A stretch of 64,000 bases of DNA, from contig JBAOHO010000002.1 in NCBI GenBank assembly GCA_037045355.1, forward strand, positions 1-64,000, given 5' to 3'. The notes beneath the pieces were generated by a model that did no database searches, had not been told where the DNA came from, and saw nothing but the letters and a program-made list of their open reading frames with translations. Below are positions 9,963 to 19,798 of the stretch, in pieces (position 1 is the first letter of the stretch; the number at the start of each line of letters is the position of its first letter). The DNA comes from Candidatus Nanopelagicales bacterium. Its GTDB lineage: Bacteria; Actinomycetota; Actinomycetes; S36-B12; GCA-2699445. Both the position numbers and the translations under genes were made by a program.

Positions 9963-9965
9963 GGA

Positions 9966-10511
9966 AATGAGCAAACACGGGGTGCTGCGACAGTACTTCC
10001 CCAAGGGAACGGACCTGTCGCGCTGGTCCGCCGAGGACCTCGAGGCCGTCGCTCACGCCCTAAACAACCGGCCCCGCAAGATCCTCGGCTGGAAGACGCC
10101 CGCCGGAGGTCTTCGACGAGCAACTACGCTCCCTTCAACAACCCGGTGTTGCAACGACCCGTTGAACTCGCCCAATACACGTCGTTCGCGTTCACCAACC
10201 GCCTGATCAACGCCGGGGTCGACGCCTCCGTCGGTTCGGTCGGTTAAGCGCTGGACAACGCGATGGCCGAATCGCAGATCGGGCTGTTCCAAACCGAACT
10301 GATCCGTCCCGAAGGCCCCTGGCGTGACTGCGAACACGTCGAAATCGAGACGTTGAACTGGGTCGACTGGTTCAACAACGACCGGCCCCACGAGTCCATC
10401 GACGATCTCACCCCGCAACATGTCGAGGACGTCCACTACGCTGCCCGCAACCGTCCCATCCCCACCGGATGAGACACAACCGAATGCCTCCGGACATCCC
10501 GGGGCGGCTCA
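9966..10511 (+). mobile_element. Second copy of the IS30-IS-a junction (truncated composite)
   Basis: The plus strand starts in the C-terminal part of the IS30 transposase (GVLRQYFPKGTDLSRWSAED, ALNNRPRKILGWKTPA) and crosses the IS30 terminal repeat at about 10150-10170 (GTGTTGCAACGACCCGTTGA, then AC). It continues in IS-a orfB to NRPIPTG-stop and the IS-a end repeat at 10486-10511. The same junction exists at 1.54 kb in inverted orientation, so the IS30-in-IS-a composite was copied before the left part was lost. An in-frame TAA replaces the expected 'GD' codon near 10243. Confidence 0.75.
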
Positions 10512-10630
10512 GACCTGCGCACTAACTTGATAAGAGTCGGGTATTCGATCGTGGCGAGATCATTATCGTTGCTCTGATTATGGCGTTTGCTCCAGAGTGG
10601 AAGGACCCCTTGAAGTGGTCCAATGACCGT

Positions 10631-11441
10631 TCAACTCTCAGTCCTCGCGAGGCCGGAATCACAGATGCGATCCTTCACAGCGGGAGATGGGTAGTTGATC
10701 AGCACAGCCCTGTAGGTGCCCTTGAAGACGAAGAGGCTTCCGGCTGCGGCACCGACCACGCCGCACTGGCGCCGAGCAAGCGCCTCGATGTCCGCCAGTC
10801 GAGCCAGCTCCGCCGAGGATCGTCAGAGGGATGTCGATCATGGCCGCATCTCGGAGGCAAGTGCCAGGTCGTAGCCCTGCATCTGGCCGTCGCGATCGAT
10901 GGAGTTGACGACAATCTCGCCGGCGCCGGCCTCCTGCATTTGCAGAGCCGCCTCAAACGGGACTCGTGCCTGGTGCCTCTTGGTGCCGTTTACTGGTGCG
11001 GCAACTCGTAGCCTCTTGCGAACGCAGCGCCGCTCGTTTCGTCGGCACATCGAGAGTGACCACAACGCTCTGGCGGCCGACCTCGTCGGCCGTTCGTGTC
11101 ACCAGCGATGGGTCGGCGATAGCGGCGGAACTCATGGAGACCTTCTCGACGCCGAGGCCGACGATCCTCTTGGCCTGGTCGGGGCTGAGTTACTCCACCG
11201 CCGTAGCACAGGGGCATCCGACATTCCGCGGCCAGACGCGAGATCATCCGGTAGTCCGGCTCCGACGCCCTTCGCGGTGGCATCGATGTCGAGGACGATC
11301 AGTTCGTCGGCTTCCTTCTCGTTGAAGATCCGCACGGCGTTGATTGGGTCGCCGACGTACTTGGGGTCTGTCGAAGCCGACGGTCTTGACCAGACCGCCC
11401 TTGTGGACCAGCAGGCACGGGATGATGCGCGGGCGCAGCAT
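10631..11441 (-). CDS. hisF: HisF-like subunit of surface-sugar amidotransferase
   Basis: TIM-barrel cyclase/synthase subunit homologous to imidazole-glycerol-phosphate synthase HisF. Start ATG 11439-11441: MLRPRIIPCLLVHKGGLVKT, then INAVRIFNEKEADELIVLDI DATAKG. Later segments are MPLCYGGGVT, SMSSAAIADPSLV, AGAGEIVVNSIDRDGQMQGY and IPLTILGGAGS, ending at a stop 10631-10633. Paralogous HisF/HisH pairs next to WbpG, as in Pseudomonas O-antigen loci, make the ammonia and amidate a sugar. The context here (wbpG-hisH-hisF with one base between hisH and hisF) points to that role, not histidine synthesis. Several frameshifts are bridged; the length of about 269 residues is normal. Confidence 0.85.
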
Positions 11442-11442
11442 G

Positions 11443-12071
11443 TCAGAGACTCGCGAAGTTCTTCAGGAGAGCGACGCCCCAGTGGTGGCTCTTCTCCGGA
11501 TGGAACTGCACGCCGAAGACGTTGCTCGCGCTGCACCGCGCAGTCGAATGTGAAGCCGTAGTCCGCTGGTCGCGAGGACTGCGCGCGGTCGTGCACAGTC
11601 GAAGTAGTAGGAGTGGAGGAAGTAGAATCGGGCGTCGTCATCGAGTCCCGTGAACAGGGGCGTCCGATGGTGTCGGCCGCGACGTCGTTCCAGCCCATGT
11701 GCGGGGTAGCGGTAGGCTCGCCGCCGCTCGGGTGGCTGCGAAGCTCCTAACGTGCGCCGTCGATCCATCCCAGGCCGGGCAGCGACTCCTTCGTCGCTGC
11801 CGTTGGCCAGGATCTGCATCCCGACGCAAACACCGAGGATCGGGACTTCTTGCCTGCTCGACCAAGTCGCTCCAGGACTGGCTGCATGCCCGAGGCCTCG
11901 AGCAGCTCCATCGCGTGATCGAACGATCCGACGCCGGGCAGGATCACCTTGGTCGCGCCGCTGCAAGCTCCTCGGCGTCCGAGCCCGGGCCGCATTCGAA
12001 GCCCAGGCGCTCGAACATCGTTGAGGAAGGCCTGCGACGTTGCCCAGGCCGTAGTCGACGACGTGGATCAT
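11443..12071 (-). CDS. hisH: HisH-like glutaminase subunit of surface-sugar amidotransferase
   Basis: Class-I glutamine amidotransferase domain. Start ATG 12069-12071: MIHVVDYGLGNV. It has ATKVILPGVGSFDHAMELLE and the nucleophile motif VPILGVCVGMQILANGSDEG, in which Cys of GVCVGMQ is the expected catalytic residue. FTGLDDDARFYFLHSYYFDC and the His/Glu dyad in FGVQFHPEKSH follow after frame correction, ending LKNFASL-stop at 11443-11445. About 209 residues. Its start overlaps the stop of the upstream amidotransferase and its stop is one base from hisF, so the three are one translational unit. It supplies ammonia to the HisF-like partner. Confidence 0.85.
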
Positions 12072-13234
12072 CGGAATGAGCCTCCTCTCGACGCCCAGTC
12101 CGGCGCAGCACGTCTGCACCCAAGTCCGATGAGCCACCGCTTGTTCTTGTAGTCGCGGTAGGTCTTGTTCTCGCCCTTCGAAGATCTCCTGCAGCTCGTC
12201 GACGGTCAGAGCCCAGCTTGCTGGCGACGTACTCGAACTCCTGGCTCGAGGAAGTGCTCATCCATTTCCGGGTGCGCCAGCCGCGCGATCGCGTCCTCGC
12301 GGGTCATCTGACCTGGTCATGATCAGGCTCGAGAAGTGCGCCTTGCGCTTGTCGAACCCGAACTTCCGCGGCAGCCAGAAGTCCTCGTAGAAGCGGGTGA
12401 AGCGCGACTCGTGGTGCTTGTGCTGAAACGGCTGCCAGCCGAACAGTCGCTGCAGTTCCTCCTCAGCCTCCTTCTTGACGTACGGAACCAGGTTCAGCGG
12501 CTTGCACGACCTTCATCCCGAGGAGCCGTCTGATAGAGCACCTTGTACATGAGGATGTCGACCAAGGGGAAACGTATCGAGGGGTCGCGTCCCGAATCTG
12601 CCTGTGGATGTCCAGGAATAAGCGTCTTGTCGATGCCTGGGTAGCCGCCCCACTCTTCTGGCTCGCGACAACACTCCGTGGAGTAGTTGGAGCCGGTCAG
12701 AACGTACTTCACCCCGTGCTTGTCGTGCGAACGTATAGAGGGCAGAGAAGAAGGCAGCATCTTGCACTAGATCCTGGTCGGGAATCTGAGACCTCAGGAA
12801 AGCCAACTTGCAGGTCCTTCACTTCCTCCCAGTTGACCACCTCCGTGTACAGGTCAAGCCCCAGCCCATCGACCAGCTTCTCGATGTTCGCCGACCGCCT
12901 GGTCCGTGTTCCAGCCGGCATCAACGTGGAACAGGAGGGGTCTGAGTCCCATCTTCTCCGTGGCCACATAGGTCGCGTAGGAACTGTCGAGGCCACCACT
13001 CAGGCCGATGATGCAGTCGAAATCCCGTCCTTGCCCTGCCGCTCTGATCTTTGAAGCCAGCTCACCCAGTTCTCTTTCGCCTCTGGAATCCGTGTGCCAG
13101 TTAGGTGCGATGACTGACGTGTAGTTGCGGCAGTAGTCACACACACCGTCGTTGTCGAACCGAATATTTGGGTCCGTCGTGTCCATGACGCATGTTTCGC
13201 ATCGTTGGTAGTGGGTCGGGGTCAACGCCGTCAT
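12068..13234 (-). CDS. wbpG: N-acetyl sugar amidotransferase (WbpG family)
   Basis: PP-loop ATP pyrophosphatase-type enzyme thought to amidate or amidinate acetamido sugars together with HisH/HisF. From ATG 13232-13234: MTALTPTHYQRCETCVMDTT, DPNIRFDN and CDYCRN with paired cysteines, then the PP-loop DFDCIIGLSGGLDSSYATYV (SGGLDSS). Later pieces are RPLLFHVDAGWNTDQAV, LYTEVVNWEEVKDLQ, LTGSNYSTECCREPEEWG and AEEELQRLFGWQPFQHKHHE, then SRFTRFYEDFWLPRKFGFDK. Frameshifts near 12890, 12790, 12500 and 12200 are bridged; the length of about 385 residues fits. The Shine-Dalgarno GGGAGGTGA lies in the last codons of the preceding GT2 gene, which implies coupling. Confidence 0.88.
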
Positions 13235-13238
13235 CAAG

Positions 13239-14138
13239 TCACCTCCCGCTCAAAGTCGAGTAGAACGTTCTGCGAATCCTATAGAGGAAAGGGTTCGTGC
13301 TGGACAGTGCGCGCAAGCGGTCAACCACTGCCACTCGGGATGTGAGCACTCCAAGCATGCTTCCTCGTCTGCGCATCCGCTCGCATCTCTGTTTGGCCCG
13401 GATCCGTTGGGTCTCCCCTTGGGTCAAGTCTGCGCGGTAATGCTCGAGAAACAGATCGAGGGCTACCATTCTCTCAGCGATTTTCCTGCTGTATTCCTCA
13501 AAGTCCTCGGTCATGTTCGCACTGGTGTTTCCGGCGTGCACCCTCCAGTCGCAGGCGATGACATCTGAGTGAACCACACAGACCTTGTGGAGATGGGTGG
13601 CTGCCAGAGCCATCCAGGTGTCCTCGCTGGGAAGCGACTCCGGCACGGGGAACACGGTGTCCACAGCCCTGCGATTCATCATGATGGATGCTCCGCTTGG
13701 ATTGCCTAAACCGGGGGTCTTCGGGACGACCACTCCATTGAATTTCGGGTCGTCCGAAATAGTACGGATCTTGGCCAAACCTATGACCGCCCGCTCGTCG
13801 CCGAATGGACGGACGCTCTCGATACGTGCGCGCAAGCTGCCAGGGGGCATGACGTCATCACCGGCAAACAGGCACACGTACTCCGCTCGAGAAGCCGCGA
13901 CCCCCAAGTTGAAGGCGCTGCATTTGCCCTCCCGTGGATTATGGAACAGCCTGAGGCGTTCGTCAGATCCCGCAAGTGCTCGCGCCACCTCCGTCGTCGC
14001 GTCTCGTGAATGGTCATCGACTAGGACCACTTCGACGTTCACGCCTTCTTGGTCGAGGATGCTGCGAAGAGCCTCGGCGAGGTAGGTCTCCTCGTCTCGC
14101 GCCGCAACCACCACTGAGCAGTTGACTTCACCGTTCAT
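13239..14138 (-). CDS. Glycosyltransferase family 2
   Basis: An intact 299-residue frame with start ATG 14136-14138. GT-A fold pattern: NCSVVVAARDEETYLAEALR at residues 6-25, EVVLVDDHSRDATTEVARAL (nucleotide-sugar DD), then EYVCLFAGDDVMPPGSL, which holds the D-x-D-like metal site (GDD). SASIMMNRRAVD-like acceptor segment and PSEDTWMALA (ED motif) follow. It adds one sugar of the repeat unit on the cytoplasmic face. It is the first gene of the operon with wbpG, hisH and hisF. Unlike its neighbours it has no frameshift. Confidence 0.9.
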   Translation of the reverse strand: MNGEVNCSVVVAARDEETYLAEALRSILDQEGVNVEVVLVDDHSRDATTEVARALAGSDERLRLFHNPREGKCSAFNLGVAASRAEYVCLFAGDDVMPPGSLRARIESVRPFGDERAVIGLAKIRTISDDPKFNGVVVPKTPGLGNPSGASIMMNRRAVDTVFPVPESLPSEDTWMALAATHLHKVCVVHSDVIACDWRVHAGNTSANMTEDFEEYSRKIAERMVALDLFLEHYRADLTQGETQRIRAKQRCERMRRRGSMLGVLTSRVAVVDRLRALSSTNPFLYRIRRTFYSTLSGR

Positions 14139-14331
14139 CCCCGTGGTCCTCCCCTTGCATGTCTTGAGTCAGTCAAGGAGCGCGAACCTCCCCCTCCTGT
14201 CCACACAATCACTCCCGAGGGCGCGCATTCGACGCCCCAGGCGCGGCCGAGCAACCTGCTCAATGATCGAGCGTCAATATGTTACCTCTTTGATTGCGCA
14301 CACTCGGGGGGGTCGCCTGGGTCGGAGTGGG

Positions 14332-14590
14332 GTGTACCAAGGGTTGTAGACAGGTTCTCTCGACAGAGAGGATGCGTTCATGTCGGAACGACGTCGCAAG
14401 TTCAGTTCCCAGTTCAAGGCCGAGGCGGTGCAGCTGGTGTTGGAGACCGGCGGCCCGATCGCTGAGATCGCCCGCGAGCTGCCGATCAACGAGGGCACAC
14501 TCGGGAACTGGGTGAGCCAGCCAACTGGCTGCTCACACGTAACCAGGTGCGCACGAAACCCGGGGCGGTTCACCCCGGGCGGCTCAGATT
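14332..14590 (+). pseudogene. IS3-family fragment: OrfA N-terminus and left end (IS-d)
   Basis: A start ATG at 14380 gives MSERRRKFSSQFKAEAVQLV, then IAEIARELPINEGTLGNWV, the helix-turn-helix of an IS3 OrfA. After about residue 46 the similarity stops and GC-rich unrelated sequence follows. A TGTACCAAGGGTTGTAGAC sequence just upstream looks like the IS left end. orfB is absent, so it is a dead scrap. Confidence 0.6.
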
Positions 14591-14602
14591 CCGCAACAGC
14601 CT

Positions 14603-16694
14603 CTAATCGGCGAACTCCGCGAACCTTGGCGCCAAGCGTTCGCTTTCCCGGGTCGTGATGTGTGTCGCGTCCCGATAGCGAGAAACGCCTTGACGAATGG
14701 TTGAGCAGTGGTCCTCGGTGCAGAACTCATCTTGGAGATCGAGTACATCAGCCCCTGCTTCCTGTGCCACACGATCGAGGGCTGATCGCGTGGGGCCTTG
14801 GATCTGGGCAATGGCGAGCAAGTGGACCGTGCGGTCGCAGAGCCCAAGGGCGAATGGAACCACCCCACAACCAGTCGGCTCCCAGATCGGGGGAGGGTTT
14901 CTGTATGTCGGAATCGTCTGCACAAGGTGCACCTGCTGTCCTGAATGCTCAAGGACTCGCACAGTTCGGCGCATGGCTACCTCCATGACCTCTAGCTTGT
15001 CATCTTGATCACGGAGAACCGTGTCCGGACGCGTTCGCAAACCGGTGGCCGGGTCCCACCAGTACTGGTCAATTCGCGGCAATGAAAACGTCACCGGGGG
15101 GGGCGGTGCGAAGCCACCGGACAACCTCCTCCGCGTACTGTTGGCAGTGATCGAAGGCTGTCGATGGGATCGGGTCAGAGACGAACTCACTCTTCGTGGC
15201 TGCAACAGTTAAATCTAACCCGTCGACCAACGGGCATGAGGAGCCGGTAAATATCCAGACTGGGCGATTCAGGATTGCTCCAGCCCCAATAGCGGCTTCC
15301 GAGAACTGCTCCGCATTGGAGTCCCCGACCAGGTAGATGGGGCGTCCCCGTGCATCTGCATTCCACTCACACCCGGAAATTGCCTGTCGGTCGAAGGCCT
15401 GGGAGATGTGGCAGCCGCGAACCCTCCCGGCGTGCTCCTCAACTCGGTCGTGAGCGGCGTCCTTGAGGCCCTCCGGCGACCAGCCCATCGGGCCCGCTAT
15501 CCCCACCACACCCGCAATGGTCAACGGGACGGCCAGAGTCACCGCCACAAGCATTGCGAAGCGTCGCCCACGAAGACTAGTGAGCGCCCGTATGGGCTGT
15601 TCTACCCAGCGGTAGGAGGCAACTGCTGGAATCAAAGAGGCGACCGCGGCCAGCACCAGAGCAAGCCCACTACTCGGCCACAGAATCCGCGCAAAGACGA
15701 CAAAAGGCCAGTGCCAGAGGTAAAGGGAGTAAGACCAATCACCCACTCTCACCAACGGTCGAGTTGCGAGAAGCCGGCTGCCCCCGTTAGCAGGCTGCTT
15801 TCCAGCGGCCAGCAGAAGCAGGGTCCCACCCACTGGCAGGAGGGTCCATGGACCAGGGACCTGTGAGGTTCCAGCAATGACCCAGAGCGATAGCGCCAGC
15901 ATGGCAAACCCAATGAGCGCCATCGCAGTCGCGACTTGCCGCGAAGGGGTGGCAACACTCCATGCCAGGGTCAACAGCGCCCCAGCGGCGAACTCCCAAA
16001 ACCGCGTGAACGGACTATAGAAGCCGAACAGGTACTCCGCTTCGCCAAGCCCCGAGACTTCCTGCCCAATAATCGCGAGGGCGAATGAGAAGGCCGCGAC
16101 GATCGCCACGAGGAGAATCGCGGACCCCACAGGCCGCTGCAACCGGCGACCTGTGAGCCATCCGATGAGCAACAGGGCGGGAAAGGCGAGATAGAACTGT
16201 TCTTCAACGGATAGCGACCAGGTATTGAGGAGTGGGTTCGTTTCGGCAGGGGCATCGAAGTACTGCCCCGTGCTCCCGGCAATTACGAAGTTTGCCGCCA
16301 GTAGCATCGCCCCGACGGCTGTCTTTGCTGCGATCTGCTGAGGACCAAAAGGCGACAACATGAGGGCGCTCAGCAGCATGGTCACGCTTACGGTGAGCGC
16401 CAATGCCGGAGTCAGGCGCTTGAACCGGCGAGCATAGAACGCGCCGAACCGAATGCCGCCGGTCGCGAGCCACTCTCGGCGGAGCATACCCGTGATGACG
16501 AAGCCGGAGATTACGAAGAAGACATCAACACCAACAAAACCGCCAGGCAGAGGGAGACCCGCGTGGAACGCAACCACCATCAAGACCGCGACAGCTCTCA
16601 GTCCCTGAACGTCGAGTCTGCGGTTCTTTGCGCCCTCCCCATGGCGAACCGACGGGGCACCCGTGAGAGCGACAGCTCTGACCGCATCGGCCAT
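14603..16694 (-). CDS. Acyltransferase 3 (OafA-like) with C-terminal SGNH domain
   Basis: Integral membrane O-acyltransferase that would O-acetylate the surface glycan. From ATG 16692-16694, preceded by GGGGAGGTGG: RLDVQGLRAVAVLMVVAFHA with the catalytic His (FHAG), FVGVDVFFVISGFVITGMLR and RFKRLTPALALTVSVTM. NTWSLSVEEQFYLAFPALLL is the second signature, and WSYSLYLWHWPFVVF follows in about ten membrane helices. A C-terminal SGNH-hydrolase-like domain has IYLVGDSNAEQF, and after a frameshift near 15090 ends YRDATHITTRESERLAPRFA. About 695 residues, as for OafA-SGNH fusions. The last H of DATHIT fits the SGNH catalytic His. Confidence 0.88.
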
Positions 16695-16885
16695 TGATCC
16701 ACCTCCCCGCTGCTGAGTGTTCAAGAGTACGGCGCCGAGGGTCCACCTTAGGCCGAACACCTCCGCTGCGATGCGCGGCCCTTGACCGGCAGGACGCATG
16801 TCCGCGTTGCTTTGACCGACCAGTCCCGAAGTGAATCGCCCTGGGTTGTTTGGAGGCTCCTGACCTTGGAAACGAGGATGGAGTT

Positions 16886-17237
16886 ATGCCGAAGGAACAG
16901 ACACCGGGGAAGCCGACGACGCGTCGCTACACCGCCGGAGGAGAAGGCCGCAGGCGGTGCGGCTGGTGCGGACGCTGCGGGCGGAGTTGGGCACCGACCA
17001 GGGCACGGTGCAGCGGGTCGCCGCGCAGCTCGGGTACGGCGTCGAGTCGGTGCGCGTCGTGGGTGCGCCAGGCCGATATCGACGATGGTCACGTCGCCGG
17101 GGTGACGCACTGCGGAGGCGGCGCGGATCAAGGCAGTTGGAGCAGGAGAACCGGGAGCTTGCGCCGCGCCAACGAAATCCTGAAGCGGGCAGCCCAGTTT
17201 CTTCGGGGCGGAGCTCGACCGCCAACACAAGAAGTAG
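16886..17237 (+). pseudogene. IS3-family transposase OrfA of IS-c
   Basis: ATG 16886: MPKEQTPGKPTTRRYTA, then by shifting frame VRLVRTLRAELGTDQGTVQR, VAAQLGYGVESVR, and WVRQADIDDGHVAGVT. The end reads RRANEILKRAAQFF, GAELDRQHKK-stop at 17235-17237. HTH plus coiled-coil layout of IS3 OrfA. Frameshifts near 16945, 17075, 17120 and 17195. Confidence 0.7.
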
Positions 17238-17912
17238 TCGGCGTTCATCGACGCCAACCGCGAGCGAGTTCGGAGTCGAGCCCATCTGCCGCGGTCGCTG
17301 CAGGTGGCTCCGAGCACGTACTACGCCGCCAAGGACCGCGACGCCGTCGCCGCGGGCGCACCGCGACGCGGCGATGACCTGGTGTCTGACGCGAGCTGTG
17401 GGAGGCGAACTACCGCGTCTACGGGGCCCGCAAGCTGTGGAAAGCCGCCCGCCGGGCCGGCCACGACGTCGGCCGTGATCAGGTGGCCCGGCTGATGCGC
17501 GCGGCCGGCATCGAGGGGGTGCGGCGCGCGCAAACGGGTCACGCACCACCAAGCCCGACCCAGCCGCCGCCCGGCACCCGGATCTGGTGAAGCGGGAGTT
17601 CACCGCGACCGCACCGAACCAGTTGTGGGTCACCGATCTGACGTTCGTGCCGACGTGGGCCGGGGTGGCCTACGTGTGCTTCATCGTCGACGCGTACTCA
17701 GCGGATGATCGTGGGCTGGCGGGTCGCCTCGCCACATGCGCACTCAGATGGTCCTCGACGCGATCGAGATGGCCCGCTGGTCACGCGGCACCCAGCTGCC
17801 CGGGCTGCGGTGTCACTCGGATGCGGGCAGTCAATTCACGTCCGTGCGCTACGGCGAACGTCTCGCCGAGATCGGGGCGGTCCCCTCGATCGGAACTGTC
17901 GGCGATTGCCTG
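17238..17912 (+). pseudogene. IS3-family OrfB of IS-c, N-terminal part
   Basis: Contains VAPSTYYAAKDRD, ANYRVYGARKLWKAARRAGH, REFTATAPNQLWVTDLTFVP (first catalytic Asp), YVCFIVDAYS and RMIVGWRVAS. LRCHSDAGSQFTSVRYGERL holds the second catalytic Asp, and it ends at SIGTVGD where the Tn554-like transposon begins. The rest of the protein is at 22223-22466. Frameshifts are present near 17400 and 17700. Confidence 0.75.
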
Positions 17913-17930
17913 TTAACCGGCTAATCGGGG
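17913..17930 (+). repeat. Left terminal inverted repeat of Tn554-like transposon
   Basis: TTAACCGGCTAATCGGGG, identical to the reverse complement of 22205-22222. The stop codon that closes the truncated IS-c orfB frame (TAA at 17922-17924) lies inside it. Confidence 0.9.
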
Positions 17931-17931
17931 G

Positions 17932-19092
17932 TTGGCTGCAGCGTTGACCGTGTGCGAGCACGCCGAGGGGTATTGGATTTCGCTGCCTGATGGGCGTAGT
18001 GCTGGAGGCATGGACCACGGTCATGTCTGGCTCAGAAGCAGTGGCTCGGGGTGGCGGCTGGAGGGGGACGATCCGCCGCTTCTCGTTGAGGCGAATGAGT
18101 ACTTGCGGTATCTGGCGGATCGCAACTATTCGCCGAGGACGATCCGGACCTACGGGTACGGGCTGCAGGCGTTTTTCCGTTGGCTGGTTGCTGTCGAACT
18201 GACCGTGTCCATCGTGAACACCCAGGACGTGTTGGCGTTCCTGACGGCCTGTCGGCAGGAGATCGTGCGGGGTCGTGGCGGACCGAACGTGGTCGACATG
18301 CGGGGCAGGCGAACCGATTTGCTGGCACCTGCCACGGTGAATCTGCGGCTGGCAGCGGTCAGTGGCCTGTACGAGTTTCTGGCCATGCGTGATCCGTCGT
18401 TTGTGTCTCCGATCCCCAAGGGCCGCGCCAGTTCCTGGTTCGCCGCTGGTGAGCGCACCGGTCTGCTGGCTCACACGAAACGCCGTCCCGCACCCCGCTC
18501 CCGGCTGCGACTGCGCACCCCCCAGCGGCTGCCGCGAGCGTTGTCCCCGGTCGAGGTCGCTGCCTTGCTGGGTGATTTGCGCTCGACCCGTGATCTGGCC
18601 ATGGCCGGTTTGATGTTGTACTGCGGGCTGCGATCCTGCGAAGTGCTGGCGCTGCGCGTGGTTGATGTCGATATCGGCGGCCGTTGGCTGCTGATCCAGG
18701 GCAAGGGCGGCAAGGAACGCCGCGTGCCACTGGACGGCGACATCGCCGCGGTCATCAACACGTACCTGTTGGTGGAGCGCCCCGACACTGAGGCACCGGA
18801 ACTGTTCGTAGTGGCCAAGGGCCCCACTCGCGGTCAGCCGCTGACGGCGGCTGGGTTGCGTGCGGTGTTCCGCTACCACCGCAGTGTGACCGGGGTGACC
18901 GCCGGGGCTCCGCATGCCTTGCGCCATACCTTCGGGACCGCTCTCGCCGAAGCCGGTGTCGACCTGGCAGTGATGCAGGCACTGCTGGGCCATGCCCACG
19001 TCGACACCACCGCCCGCTACATCCATCTTGCCCCGACTCATGTGAAGGCCCAATACGATGCTGCCCGCACCCGGCAACGCCGCCAGTCGTAG
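17932..19092 (+). CDS. Tyrosine recombinase, TnpA-like (386 aa)
   Basis: Intact frame from TTG 17932, starting 2 bp after the left repeat. N-terminal core-binding (SAM-like) domain at about residues 45-150: VEANEYLRYLADRNYSPRTI, RTYGYGLQAFF. C-terminal catalytic domain from about residue 200: AMAGLMLYCGLRSCEVLALR holds catalytic Arg I and GKGGKERRVPL the beta-hairpin Lys. GAPHALRHTFGTALAEAGVD gives the H-x-x-R box, and LLGHAHVDTTARYIHL supplies the second His and the nucleophile Tyr. All six catalytic positions are present. It overlaps the next recombinase by 35 bp. Expected to catalyse strand exchange for transposition together with the larger partner. Confidence 0.9.
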   Translation: MAAALTVCEHAEGYWISLPDGRSAGGMDHGHVWLRSSGSGWRLEGDDPPLLVEANEYLRYLADRNYSPRTIRTYGYGLQAFFRWLVAVELTVSIVNTQDVLAFLTACRQEIVRGRGGPNVVDMRGRRTDLLAPATVNLRLAAVSGLYEFLAMRDPSFVSPIPKGRASSWFAAGERTGLLAHTKRRPAPRSRLRLRTPQRLPRALSPVEVAALLGDLRSTRDLAMAGLMLYCGLRSCEVLALRVVDVDIGGRWLLIQGKGGKERRVPLDGDIAAVINTYLLVERPDTEAPELFVVAKGPTRGQPLTAAGLRAVFRYHRSVTGVTAGAPHALRHTFGTALAEAGVDLAVMQALLGHAHVDTTARYIHLAPTHVKAQYDAARTRQRRQS

Positions 19093-19798
19093 TCCCTTGG
19101 CCGTATCCCGCCAGCCGGTGGCCGAGGCGCCGGAGCTGGTGCTGGCTGCCTACCACGCCCACCAGCAGGTCACCGGCCGCGGCAACCCGGCCTACGACTG
19201 GGCTGCACGAGCGTTCCTGCGGCGCTGGCCTGCGGTGCGGTCGTGGGAGAGCGAGCCGCTGCCCGTCCAGTTGGCGGCCAACGCGTCCATGCGACCGTTC
19301 ATCACGTTCCTGCTGGTTACCGGCCGCCTGCATCCGGGGTGGGACTACCTGGTGCACCGGAAGTTTTCCTCGATCTGGCGTGACGTGCGCGGCACTGCGA
19401 TCGGCGGCGACCTCGAGGCGTTCATCGTCACCGCGCGATCGGCCGGCTACACCGAGCGGGTCGCCTCGGCGATGGCCTCACAGGTGATGGCCCGGGTGTT
19501 GTTCGCCACCGGGAAACGGCTGCCGCAGGTCACCCACGCCGACTTCGACGCCCTCACCGCGGCAGGAGTCGAACGGCAGGCTCAAACCGGTCGAACCTGG
19601 AAGCATTACCGGGCCACCTCGACCGCGACCAGGACCGTGTTGTTCCACATGGGGATCTTGCCCGTCCTGCCGCAGACCTTCGAGCAGCGGTGGCCGTTCG
19701 CCCGTCGGATGGCGTCAGTCCCCGAGCCGATGCACTCGATCCTGGTCCGCTACCTGCAGGCCAAATCGGTGACCTGCAGACCGAACACCGTGTCCGGC

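Noticed and set aside
10631..12071. hisH/hisF as part of a histidine biosynthesis operon
   Set aside because: No other his genes nearby; they are coupled to a WbpG-family amidotransferase and a glycosyltransferase, which is the arrangement known from O-antigen loci.
17836..19077. Long open frame (413 residues) antisense to the 386-aa recombinase
   Set aside because: High-GC shadow frame: it is rich in Arg/Gln/His/Pro with no domain, while the opposite strand has a complete set of recombinase catalytic motifs.
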